Origin: Liolophura sinensis
Taxonomy: Eukaryota > Mollusca > Polyplacophora > Chitonida > Chitonidae
Length of the DNA stretch: 64,000 nt
Assembly: GCF_032854445.1 (NCBI RefSeq)
Contig: NW_027018142.1
Coordinates: forward strand, 1 to 64,000
Reading direction: 5' to 3'
Below, in pieces: positions 32,467 to 44,109 of this stretch. The notes below the pieces were generated by a model that made no database searches, was not told where the DNA came from, and saw only the letters and a program-made list of their open reading frames with translations. Position 1 is the stretch's first letter; each line of letters begins with the position of its first letter. Position numbers and translations under genes: made by a program.

Positions 32467-35400
32467 TATTACAGGTCTAGACACTGAGGGATTGGTTACA
32501 ATACGTTATCTGTTCTGTACACCTGTTAGTTTGTCCACATGGTTTAAATATCACTCAGACACTCAGGGGTACAATATGTTACCTGTTCTGTTCTAACAGT
32601 ACATCTACTGGTTTGTCCACATAGGGTAAATATCACTCAGACACTCAGGGGTACAATATGTTACCTGTTCTGTTCTAACAGTACATCTACTGGTTTGTCC
32701 ACATGGGGTAGGCCTAAATATCACTCAGACACTCAGGAGTACAATATGTTACCTGTTCTGTTCTAACAGTACATATACTGGTTTGTCCACATGATTTAAA
32801 TATCAGTCAGACACTCATGGGTACAATATGTTACCTGTTCTGTTCTAACAGTACAACTGCTGATTTATCCACATGGGATAAATATCACTCAAACACCCAG
32901 GGGAACAATATGTTATGTGTTCTGTCTGAACAGTACACCTGCTGGTTTGTACACATGGGGTAAATATCACTCAGACACTCAGGGGTACAATATGTTATGT
33001 GTTCTGTCTGAACAGTACACCTGCTGGTTTGTACACATGGGGTAAATATCACTCAGACACTCAAGGGAACAATATGTTATGTGTTCTGTCTAAACAGTAC
33101 ACCTGCTGGTTTGTACACATGGGGTAAATATCACTCAGACACTCAGGGGTACAATATGCTATATGTTCTGTCTGAACAGTACACCTGCTGATTTATCCAC
33201 ATGGGGTAAATATCACTCAGAGGCTCAGGGGCACAATATGTTATGTGTTCCGTCTGAACAGTACACCTGCTGGTTTGTACACATGGGGTAAATATCACTC
33301 AGACACTCAGGGGTACAATATGCTATATGTTCTGTCTGAACAGTACACCTGCGGATTTATCCACATGGGGTAAATATCACTCAGAGGCTCAGGGGTACAA
33401 TATGTTATGTGTTCTGTCTGAACAGTAGGCCTACACCTGCTGGTTTGTACACATGGGGTAAATATCACTCATACACTCAGGGGTACAATATGTTATGTGT
33501 TCTGTCTGAACAGTACATATTCTTCTTTGTACACATGTGGTAAATATCACTCAGACACTCAGGGGTACGATAGGCTATATGTTCTGTCTGAACAGTACAC
33601 CTGCTGATTTGTACACATGGGGTAAATATCACTCAGACACCCAGGAGTACAATATGCTATATGTTCTGTCTGAACAGTACACCTGCTGGTTTGTACCCAT
33701 GGGGTAAATATCACTCAGACACTCAGGGGTACAATATGCTATATGTTCTGTCTGAACAGTACACCTGCTGATTTATCCACATAGGGGTAAAGATCACTCA
33801 GAGGCTCAGGGGTACAATATGTTATGTGTTCTGTCTGAACAGTACACTTGCTGGTTTGTACACATGGGGTAAATATCACTCAGACACTCAGGGGTACAAT
33901 ATGTTATGTGTTCTGTCTGAACAGTACACTTGCTGGTTTGTACACATGGGGTAAATATCACTCAGACACTCAGGGGTACAATATGTTATGTGTTCTGTCT
34001 GAACAGTACACCTGCTGATTTATCCACATGGGGTAAATATCACTCAGAGGCTCAGGGGTACAATATGTTTTGTGTTCTGTATGAACAGTACACCCGCTGG
34101 TTTGTACACATGGGGTAAATATCACTCAGACACTCAGGGGTACAATATGTTATGTGTTCTGTCTGAACAGTACACCTGCTGGTTTGTCCACATGGGGTAA
34201 ATATCACTCAGACACTCAGGGGTACAATATGTTACCTGTTCTGTTCTAACAGTACATATACTGGTTTGTCCACATGATTTAAATATCAGTCAGACACTCA
34301 TGGGTACAATATGTTACCTGTTCTGTTCTAACAGTACAACTGCTGATTTATCCACATGGGATAAATATCACTCAAACACTCAGGGGAACAATATGTTATG
34401 TGTTCTGTCTGAACAGTACACCTGCTGGTTTGTGCCCATGGGGTAAATATCACTCAGACACTCAGGGGTACAATATGTTATGTGTTCTATCTCAACAGTA
34501 CACCTGCTGGTTTGTACACATGGGGTAAATATCACTCAGACACTCAAGGGAACAATATGTTATGTGTTCTGTCTAAACAGTACACCTGCTGGTTTGTACA
34601 CATGGGGTAAATATCACTCAGACACTCAGGGGTACAATATGCTATATGTTCTGTCTGAACAGTACACCTGCTGATTTATCCACATGGGGTAAATATCACT
34701 CAGAGGCTCAGGGGCACAATATGTTATGTGTTCCGTCTGAACAGTACACCTGCTGGTTTGTACACATGGGGTAAATATCACTCAGACACTCAGGGGTACA
34801 GTATGCTATATGTTCTGTCTGAACAGTACACCTGGTGATTTATCAACATGGGGTAAATATCACACAGAGGCTCAAGGGTACAATATGTTATGTGTTCCGT
34901 CTGAACAGTCCACCTGCTGGTTTGTACCCATGGGGTAAATATCACTCAGACACTCAGGGGTACAATATGCTATATGTTCTGTCTGAACAGTACACCTGCG
35001 GATTTATCCACATGGGGTAAATATCACTCAGAGGCTCAGGGGTACAATATGTTATGTGTTCTGTCTGAACAGTACACCTGCTGGTTTGTACACATGCGGT
35101 AAACATCACTCAGACACTCAGGGGTACAATATGTTATGTGTTCTGTCTGAACAGTACATATTCTTCTTTGTACACATGTGGTAAATATCACTCAGACACT
35201 CAGGGGTACGATAGGCTATATGTTCTGTCTGAACAGTACACCTGCTGATTTGTACACATGGGGTAAATATCACTCAGACACTCAGGAGTACAATATGCTA
35301 TATGTTCTGTCTGAACAGTACACCTGCTGGTTTGTACCCATGGGGTAAATATCACTCAGACACTCAGGGGTACAATATGCTATATGTTCTGTCTGAACCG

Positions 35401-36326
35401 TACACCAGCTGATTTATCCACATAGGGGTAAAAATCACTCAGAGGCTCAGGGGTACAATATGTTATGTGTTCTGTCTGAACAGTACACTTGCTGGTTTGT
35501 ACACATGGGGTAAATATCACTCAGACATTCAGGGGTACAATATGTTATGTGTTCTGTCTGAACAGTACACTTGCTGGTTTGTACACATGGGGTAAAAATC
35601 ACTCAGACACTCAGGGGTACAATATGTTATGTGTTCTGTCTGAAAAGTACACCTGCTGATTTATCCACATGGGGTAAATATCACTCAGAGGCTCAGGGGT
35701 ACAATATGTTTTGTGTTCTGTATGAACAGTACACCCGCTGGTTTGTACACATGGGGTAAATATCACTCAGACACTCAGGGGTACAATATGTTATGTGTTC
35801 TGTCTGTACAGTACACCTGCTGGTTTGTACACATGGGGTAAATATCTCTCAAACACTCAGGGGTACAATATGTTATGTGTTCCGTCTGAACAGTACACCT
35901 GCTGGTTTGTACACATGGGGTAAATATCACTCAGACACTCAGGGGTACAATATGCTATATGTTCTGTCTGAACAGTACACCTGCGGATTTATCCACATGG
36001 GGTAAATATCACTTAGAGGCTCAGGGGTACAATATGTTATATGTCCTGTCTGAACAGTACACCTGCTGGTTTGTACACATGGGGTAAATATTACTCAGAC
36101 ACTCAGGGGTACAATATGCTATGTGTTCTGTGGGAACAGTACACCTGCTGATTTGTACCCATGGGGTAAATATCACTCGGACACTCAGGAGTACAATATG
36201 GATCTGTTCTGTCCTAACAGTACACCTGCTGATTTATCCACATGGGGTAAATATCACTCAGAGGCTCAGGGGTACAATATGTTATGTGTTCCTTACTAAC
36301 AGTACAGTTGCTTGTTTGTACACATG
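32467..36326 (+). repeat. Minisatellite, 82-bp unit with higher-order repeats
   Basis: About 46 copies of a unit with CACATGGGGTAAATATCACT, CAGACACTCAGGGGTACAAT and TCTGTCTGAACAGTACACC. Rare variants repeat at long range: ACATATTCTTC at 33515 and 35157, CATAGGGGTAAA at 33780 and 35421, and ATGAACAGTACACCCGC at 34081 and 35722, all about 1641 bases apart. This shows duplication of a block of 20 units. It lies in the last intron of the TRIM gene. Confidence 0.93.
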
Positions 36327-36331
36327 GTAGG

Positions 36332-36367
36332 CATGCTGGCTTCCTCTCCGGCCGTAAGTGGGAAGGT
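36332..36367 (+). repeat. SINE fragment at the junction of two arrays
   Basis: CATGCTGGCTTCCTCTCCGG continuing to GTGGGAAGGT is the middle of the common SINE (compare 61838-61878). It sits exactly between the 82-bp and 42-bp arrays. Confidence 0.75.
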
Positions 36368-36370
36368 TAT

Positions 36371-37930
36371 CTTTCTTGCCCACCCTATTGCATGCCTCAC
36401 ATTAGTTTGTATCTTTCTTGCCTATCATTTGCATGCCTCACATTAGTTTGTATCTGTTTTTGCCCACATTATTGCATGTCGCACATTAGTTTGTATCTGT
36501 TTTTGCCCACACTATTGCATGCCTCACATTAATTTGTATTTTTCTAGCCCTCCATTTGCATGCCAGACATTAGTTTGTATCTTTCTTGCCCATCGTTTGC
36601 ATGCCTCACATTAGTTTGTATCTGTTTTTGCCCACACTACTGCATGCCTCACATTAATTTGTATCTGTTTTTGCCCACCCTATTGCATGCCTCACATTAG
36701 TTTGTATCTTTCTTGCCCTCCATTTGCATGCCTCTCATTAGTTTGTATCTTTCTTGCCCTCCATTTGCATGCCTGACATTATTTTGTATCTTTCTTGCCT
36801 TTCATTTGCATGCCTCACATTAGTTTGTATCTGTTTTTGCCCACACTATCGCGTGCCTCACATTAGTTTGTATCTTTCTTGCCGCCATTTGTATGCCCTC
36901 CATTAGTTTGTGTCTTTCTTGCCCATCGTTTGCATGCCTCACATTAGTTTGTATCTGTTTTTGCCCACACTATCGCGTGCCTGACATTAGTTTGTATCTT
37001 TCTTGCCCTCCATTTGCATGCCTGACATTATTTTGTATCTTTCTTGCCTTTCATTTGCATGCCTCACATTAGTTTGTATCTGTTTTTGCCCACACTATCG
37101 CATGCCTGACATTAGTTTGTATCTTTCCTGCCCTCCATTTGCATGCCTGACATTAGTTTGTGTCTGTCTTGCCTGATATTTGCATGCCTCACATTAATTT
37201 GTATGATTTTGCCCACACTTTTACATGCCACACATTAGTTTGTATTTTTGTTGCCCACCCTATTGCATGCCTCACATTAGTTTGTATCGGGTTTGCCCCT
37301 CCTATTGTATGCCTCACATTAGTTTATATCTGTTTTGCCCATGCTATTGCATGCCTCACATTAGTTTGTATGTGTTTTGCCCACCCTTTTGCATGCCTCA
37401 CATTAGTTTATATCTATTTTTGCCCACCTTATTGCATGCCACACATTAGTTTGTATCTGTTTTGCTCACGCTATTGCATGCCTCACATTAGTTTGTATCT
37501 GTTTTGCCCACTCTATTGCATGCCTCACATTAGTTTGTATCTGTTTTGCCCACCCTTTTGCACGCCTCACATTTTAGTTTATATCTGTTTTTGCCCACCT
37601 TATTGCATGCCACACGTTAGTTTGTATCTGTTTTGCCCACCCTATTGCATGCCTCACATTAGTTGGCATCTGTTTTGCCCACCATTTTGCATGCCTCACA
37701 TTATTTTGTATCTGTTTTGCCCACCTTATTGCATGCCTTACATTAGTTTGAATCTTTTTTGGCCCACCTTATTGCATGCCACACGTTAGTGTGCACTTTT
37801 TTTCCCTACCCTAATGCATGATTCACTTTAGTTTGTATCGTTTGTGAACACCTCAATGGATGCCTGACATAAGTTTATATTTTGTACACACTCTAATGCA
37901 TGCCTTACATTAGTTTGTGTGTTCTTTGCA
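36371..37930 (+). repeat. Minisatellite, about 42-bp unit
   Basis: The unit contains GCATGCCTCACATTAGTTTG followed by TATCT, then T-rich sequence and TTGCCCACCCTATT. There are about 37 copies with 41-43-base spacing. The left part alternates two subtypes (CTTGCCCTCCATTTGC and TTTTGCCCACACTAT). Decayed units continue to about 38300. Confidence 0.93.
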
Positions 37931-38334
37931 CACCGTCTGAACAGTACACCTGAGCTACAGTATAACTCAAATTTGTTTGTGTCTTCTAGGCACATCCTAC
38001 TGTATACCTCACATGAGTTTGTGTCTTCTGGTCACTGTGAGATGTACAGTAGGGTGCACTGTACACCTTGTATTACCCTGTGCCTTTTGCTTCTCTTCTC
38101 ACTTTCGTGTCTCTTTGAATACTGTTCAATTTTTTGGTGCACCCTAATGTATTACAGCTCATATCGATTTGTTTCCTTAACACAATGTATCGTGTGTTTT
38201 TCGCACACTCACAGCTGTGCGCCTTGTCCATTTTATGTTTGTGTCTTCGATGCACATACTAATGTAAACCCTACAGCCGTTTATGTCCTCTGAGCACACT
38301 CTGCTGTATACCTTTTATACATATAAGAACCTAC

Positions 38335-38522
38335 TTGTGACACGTAGTCGTGACATTTGTCCACCGACTGCTGCTTCTAAGTCCTGACTCCCTTGCAATG
38401 TTTCTTTGACTGTCACGTGTCTAGGGAAGACAATGTCACGTTGTACAAAATCTAGAAGTTTCTGTTGGTTGACTTCATGTTTCTCCAGATCCGCTCTTAT
38501 CTCATTCAGCTGGTCATCGATT
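38335..38522 (-). CDS. TRIM gene exon 5 (linker and coiled-coil end)
   Basis: An acceptor CTTCTGACAG precedes the exon and a GTAGGT donor follows. It reads DDQLNEIRADLEKHEVNQQK and FVQRDIVFPRHVTVKETLQG. The first base completes the codon left by the 23-base exon. Ending at 38335 (phase 1) joins the SPRY exon in its correct frame, which decides between two nearby GT sites. Confidence 0.75.
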
Positions 38523-38794
38523 CTGTCAGAAGAGGAGAGAAAACAAGAAGACTCAGTCGTGTGGTAATCTTGTGTACCACACAGTTATGAGAATGCCATG
38601 ATGTACTCTTCCCAGTAGGTTAGATCTGATTTGCCAGGACAAACGTATGTTTGAACATGAGATATATTTTAAGCTTGGATCATGTTTTGGACAACTACAG
38701 TGCTGGTACTTAGTGTTACAGAAACATATCTGCCGGCAATAGTCACGTGCACATGTATAACAAACCTAGCGAGATACAACTCATATATACATAC

Positions 38795-38817
38795 GTTTTG
38801 GTGAAGGCCTTGGAACC
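38795..38817 (-). CDS. TRIM gene exon 4, 23-bp micro-exon
   Basis: GGTTCCAAGGCCTTCACCAA plus AAC lies between TTTTTTGACAG and GTATGT. It encodes GSKAFTK plus two bases. A 23-base exon after 96- and 231-base exons is the well-known layout of many TRIM genes, and the phase fits on both sides. Confidence 0.85.
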
Positions 38818-39348
38818 CTGTCAAAAAACAGAATTGAAAACAGATATACAATGATGTAGAGATGATTACCGAAACTGAGATACTGTAACCATACTTTGAC
38901 CTCAACACGTAACAAAAACACGGTTGGAACTGAAATGTCTTACCTGTCAAAGTACACAGGTACCTTTGGCTTTTACCTCAAACATTTAGACCATTCCCTG
39001 ATCTATTACACAGTCCACATCAGCTCTCAATTCCGCTTAATAAATTCCATGGTGTTTCATACAAAGCAATTTTTCCGCAAAGATCTGTTTACATACAAAC
39101 CTTGTTAATGAAAAACATTATAGTTTGACATTACATCCCACTACTTTACTGCTTTAATGGGACAGTGACTCTGTTGTGGGTAGAAAAGTGGACAGCAGCC
39201 GGAGGGTAACACTGAGAAAAATAAAGCTTTAATAAATCTGGAAGCATGAAATCCATTTGAACACGTGATAACAGTTTCTAAGGGTGACTGGATCATCTGG
39301 AGTTGAGGCAGCTGAACCAGTACTAGAGATTGTGCAGGTCTGACTTAC

Positions 39349-39579
39349 CTTTAAAAACTCGACGTCCATTGACGCTAATAAATCTTTGGAATCTTGTACC
39401 ATCCTCTCAATTTCCTGGGCCTGTAGCTGGAAATGTTTGAGTATAGCACTACACTCCACACTCCACTGTGAATAGCGGGTTTTTATGCCATCTATGGTTT
39501 GCTGTCTCCAGGCTTGTAAAGATTCGAAGGCTGCACAATAAGCCTTTTCTACCTCCTGAGTGTGAAGTTCCTGGTTTTC
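39349..39579 (-). CDS. TRIM gene exon 3 (coiled coil)
   Basis: It is 231 bases, 77 codons, acceptor CTGTCTGACAG and donor GTAAGTCAG, phase 0 at both ends. It encodes a helical, Glu/Gln-rich segment with LQAWRQQTIDGIKTRY and HFQLQAQEIERMVQDSKDLL, the coiled coil through which TRIM proteins dimerise. Confidence 0.88.
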
Positions 39580-40338
39580 CTGTCAGACAGAAAAATCGTT
39601 TATTTCATCATCCGGACCTTCTTGTGTTCAATAAGTTATATATGTAAGTGTGACAGGGTGAAGTATAAGCCCTACTCAACTGTGTCCACAATGCACCTCC
39701 GGGATAGAGGGGATTTACCCTTAGACCAGTGATGTACATGCAAGTGTCGACTCAAAACCCAAAGGTACGTGGTTCAATCGTGCGATCACAACTGATGCTC
39801 CGAGCAGGGCGAGATGGTGAAGCCTTAGATCCTTCAGACAGTATCTCAGATTCCTGGGACTGGTTCAAACCCGGAAGTTGTCGCCCCACTACATCTATAT
39901 ATATTATAGATATTATTATGACAGTGTATGATCAGCGATGATATATCAAATGCAGCCTTTGGTCTTAGGTGGGCATACTCGCGTGTGTGGGCATATCGCG
40001 TGTGTGTCAGTGAGAAGAAAGTCATATTAATAATACGGTAGTCTGATTGGATAAACCAGAAATGGGTAAAATAGACTCGTCCTTCACGCAAATAAATCCC
40101 CGCCTCAGTCCATGCATTACCCTGTTTACGTCCTTATAAAAAGTCGTCACGGTTCGGGTTTAACTCTTTAATTGTAATTTACATATATAACATATGACAG
40201 AAGACAGCTTTATCAAGATGATTGACAGCTGTATGTTACCTAGATTTGTGAATGATAGCAATACTCTACATAGTCCAAATTCATTCACCAGGGTGTGCGG
40301 TACAATGCAGGCTGAACAGGTGCCCTGAAATTACTAAC

Positions 40339-40434
40339 CTGTATCTTATTGTGCAGCCTCATAACTCCTGACAGTGATTCTTTAGATTCTTGTAAGACTT
40401 TCTCCAGTTTAGTAGTCTTCTCGAAAATAGCTAG
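40339..40434 (-). CDS. TRIM gene exon 2 (coiled coil)
   Basis: It is 96 bases, 32 codons, acceptor ATTACAG and donor GTTAGT, phase 0 at both ends. It encodes FEKTTKLEKVLQESKESLSG followed by VMRLHNKIQ, a heptad-like helix. The 96-base length is the family standard for this exon. Confidence 0.88.
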
Positions 40435-40842
40435 CTGTAATGTGAAAAACGCTACATTAACATATCCGCCTTTCACATGACTCACTAGAGTACAGGACAA
40501 AAAGCCCCATTCTTCTCTACATATCCCAAACTTTGAGTCAATATATAGTTCCAAATCATGCCATATTTATTTTGAGTATCGACTTATATATTAGCATGGT
40601 ACACGATTTAGACAGTGGTTTAAGTTATTCGATTAGAACATTCCTTGCGTCTTTTTAACATCATTGAAAACTGTTTACTACCTCTCTTAGCGTGGTTCCA
40701 AAGTAATTTTGAACTGATGTAATTTCTTTATTTTTTTCGTGGTTCGTGTTAATCGTTGTTTTGGGAATTGACGTTGCAATTATTGACTCTGAACATCTAT
40801 TTTGCTTGATGGCTGATATACGAATGTCTTTTTCCCCATTAC

Positions 40843-41508
40843 CTTGTCATTCGCAACTGCAGATGGTATATCCCGCATAGCATGTTCCGGGTGGTCAACC
40901 ACACACTCCATACAGACCACCATCCGACACGGTACACAGTACAAGCCGAATGGCTGACCGTGCCTAGCACAGGACGGCTGCTGAGTTGATTGGAGGTCTC
41001 TGCTGACTTGACCCTGTGAGGTTTCCCGGGCGTGGTACTCCTGGGAGGAAATCAGTCGATGCCGCTTTAGAGGCCCACCCATCGGATGGTAATTTGTAAG
41101 ACATTCCTGACAGTACAACACATCGCACTTGGTACAAAACTTGACAGCTTTAGCATGATTGTCCCCACCCATAGAACAATATGGGATGTCATCCTCAACA
41201 TTTACAGCAGAAGAGAACCTCTCCACTATCTCCGCCAGATGAAAGTTGCGAGGCAGACCAGCCACACCTTCTCTCCCCAGACTGGTCGGTGCCCGACACA
41301 CAGGGCATGAGATCAGCCCCGTGCTGCCGGAGGTCTCGTCTGTCTGTACAGGTTTGGACTTGTCAGTATACAGACCAATGCATTCCCTACAAAAACTGTG
41401 CTGACAGGGTAGCATTACTGGTTCCCGGAATGTTTCCATACATATCGAACATGTGAGAACATCATCTCGATTCTGCTTGTTTTCGGCCATTATTCTCTTG
41501 GAGTTTTT
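40843..41508 (-). CDS. TRIM E3 ubiquitin ligase-like gene, exon 1: RING and two B-boxes
   Basis: The exon starts after a TTTTATTTCAG acceptor at 41508; ATG at 41490 gives exactly 216 codons to the donor GTAATG at 40842. A C3HC4 RING spans residues 14-65 (TCSIC, CQHSFCRECI, CPVCR). B-box 1 is near residues 105-145 (FCTKCDVLYCQECL). B-box 2 covers 174-203 (CARHGQPFGLYC, CRMVVCMECVVDHPEH). RING proteins of this type transfer ubiquitin with an E2, and in invertebrates many act in innate immunity. With exons at 40339, 39349, 38795, 38335 and 31086 the gene spans about 10.4 kb and has the full RING-B-box-coiled coil-SPRY order. The acceptor before the ATG shows there is at least one 5' untranslated exon upstream. 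Confidence 0.92.
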
Positions 41509-42689
41509 CTGAAATAAAAACGGCAAAATGCTCAGACTGGCAACTGTGAGGGTGTTCCTACTTACAAAAATATTAACGTTCAAAACAGCACACTGTCTCC
41601 GTCTGTTCCCGTGGTCCAACAACATATTGGGTACAGTACTGTTTGTCGTTATTCCCCAATTCTCATTTAAGAAGCATTAAAGCGCATATACATGTTCGAG
41701 GAGGGTATGTGCATGTCGCTTTCTCGGAAAGGAATCCATTCTGGTCAGTTAGAAAATTAGCGATTCTACCTTTCATTACGCACGAGAGACTTTTTTGACA
41801 AAGGTATAGTCAAGACGGTTTGGGCAGATGTGTTCGATAGGTATATAGCTCCCACCCACAATTAGCAGATTTGTGTGGCTACGAAGGTAACTTGACCCTA
41901 AATACTGTATGATAATAGGGCCAAACCTTTGGAACATCTCCATCTGCAGAATTTTAGAAATATAATAAATATCACATTACTAATAGTGACGAGTAACACG
42001 AACATTTCTTACTGAGATTTAAACGTATATAAATTTAGGTCAAAGCCTTCCAGCTCCCAGTGTTTTATTATGTTATTGTCAGAAACCACACAAGTATAGA
42101 CTACAAGAGAGCTGCTATACCCTCCAATCAACACTGATCAAACAAAATGGTTACAGCGTAAATGCTGGCTTCGCTCCACCCTAAAAGTGTGAAGTACATG
42201 TCCAATTAGATACAGTATTATATCAGGGACAGTTTAAAGGGAACCAAAAAGCCTGGATTGAAGATATGTAACCTCAGGTAGACTGCAGAAGTAGGTCAGC
42301 GTCTGTATATCTCCATACACACAGCTCGAGCTAATGTATAAGTAGACCTTCGTGCAGTATACCGCTGTTTTGACTGGCTCAGCTGTGTCAGGTTACACAC
42401 CCCATTATTGGTGATCAGCGGGCTAGGTTGTTATGCCTGCTGAGTTAATAATGCATGTACCCTTTTAGTTCTGTAACGCGGAAAATCCTGCGTGCAATTC
42501 AGTACATAATTTTAAGAATCGATTTACTTATACAGTGTAATACGTTCCTTATGTTTGAGTCCGCATCGAAGTCGAGAGACTAGAGATCAAACTCCAGTCG
42601 GGTCAAACCAAATACTTCAAAAATGGTGTTTGTTTCTGCCTCGCTTGAAATATGAGAACATCCATATCCTAACTAAACAATTTTTGACT

Positions 42690-43570
42690 ATGACAGGTTT
42701 CATATGTGGAGCAGAGCGGCGAACAATGTAAGTAAACAAACAGCGATCCTTACATGCCGGTTGTTCTGGTTGTTTACATGTATTTAGGCCCAACATCAGA
42801 CAACACGTCACCGGCAACCAACAACCTTCAGCAAAACCATACATTATGCCTTTCAAGGTCAAAGCTTCAGACAAATACATTAATAACGTACTATCGTCCT
42901 GGATATAGTGAGAAGATCGACATAATTAGACAGTATGAACTTTAACCCAATTATATCAGTCGTTTTCGTTGAGACGAACATATTCCGTTTGTTTATAGAC
43001 AGTGTCAGAGGATCACACACAGGCTGAGAGTGGATTCTATACAAAGGGACACCCCTACTCGTACGTCCACTTCGTGTACATTTAAGGACGACCAGACCAA
43101 TTAAGTACTGTCTGAGAGTCGGTCACACGATCCCGAAGTAAAGACAACTCACACTTTATATATTTGGAGCACATTGGCGAATGTTGTAAGTAAACAAAAA
43201 TAGGGAAGATATTCGGACTTTGTGTGCCATAGGGGGCACGTCACCGTCGGTAATCGACCTTCAGCATAACTGCATAATGCCTTTCAAGGTCAAAGCTTCA
43301 GGACCTCGCATTAATAACGTACTATCGCCCTGTATGTATAGTGACAAGATCGACATAGTTAAACAGTATGAACTTACACAAAAATCAACCGTTTTCCTTA
43401 ATACGCAAATATCGACTGTTAGAGGTTGACACACAGGCTGACATGGCTAATGTTAAAGTTTCTAGAAGGCAACGCCCCATTCGTACATCTACGTTGTGTT
43501 GATTTGAGGACGACCAGACCAATTAAGCTGTGTCTGACAGTCAGTGATACGATCAAGTAAAGACAACTCC
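42690..43570. repeat. Internal tandem duplication, about 430-bp unit
   Basis: GGTCAAAGCTTCAG (42856 and 43288), ATTAATAACGTACTATCG (42879 and 43309) and GGACGACCAGACCAATTAAG (43084 and 43508) recur at 424-432 bases. A third related unit is at 47840-48490. Confidence 0.75.
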
Positions 43571-43627
43571 TTAATCTGAGTGATCGTTTTCCAGCCAAAC
43601 TACATATAACCATCTTACAGTACTTAC

Positions 43628-43690
43628 CTGTCGACACAAAGCCCACTTCTCAACTTGGTGAAACTTAGCAGAGTGAAATAGAACATGCGT
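43628..43690 (-). other. Candidate 5' untranslated exon of the TRIM gene (A)
   Basis: On the minus strand ...TTTGTGTCGACAG is followed by GTAAGTACTG, a strong donor. The right boundary is unknown. The same exon-donor string occurs at 48567. Confidence 0.4.
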
Positions 43691-44109
43691 AGTTCGGAGA
43701 AATGCACGTGATCTGTGCAGGGGGATGTAAATCCCTCAGTATGTTTGTACACGTTTATACTCTGTGACATCTCAACAATGGTTTCCGCAGCTTGCTATAG
43801 CGCGTTTACTATAACTACAATAGTTGCCCATTGGATTCAAGCGGCATTACCCTCGTGGGGTCTCCGGGCTGAAAAGAATAGAACGTCAGTCTACTTGGCA
43901 AGTTTGTCGTACCCCAGAGCTCTGTCGTGTGCCCTCGGTTAAATATAATGGACTCACATCTTCGATATTTGTATGAGAGGCCGAGGAGAAGTAGGTCTAT
44001 TTGTGTTTACGACCCTTCATTAAAGAGAACGGTCTTTTTGAGATTTTCAAGCCCAACACCCCACTTCAGCTCTTACTTATTTAGAGACTAAAGATCGGAT
44101 TGGCCCAGT

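Noticed and set aside
33930-36330. Several 60-80-codon frames in the 82-bp array
   Set aside because: All repeat the same peptide from the tandem unit and end at unit boundaries; no start, splice or domain support.
32467-37930. CRISPR-like array
   Set aside because: Repeats are contiguous with no unique spacers, and the host is eukaryotic; these are minisatellites.
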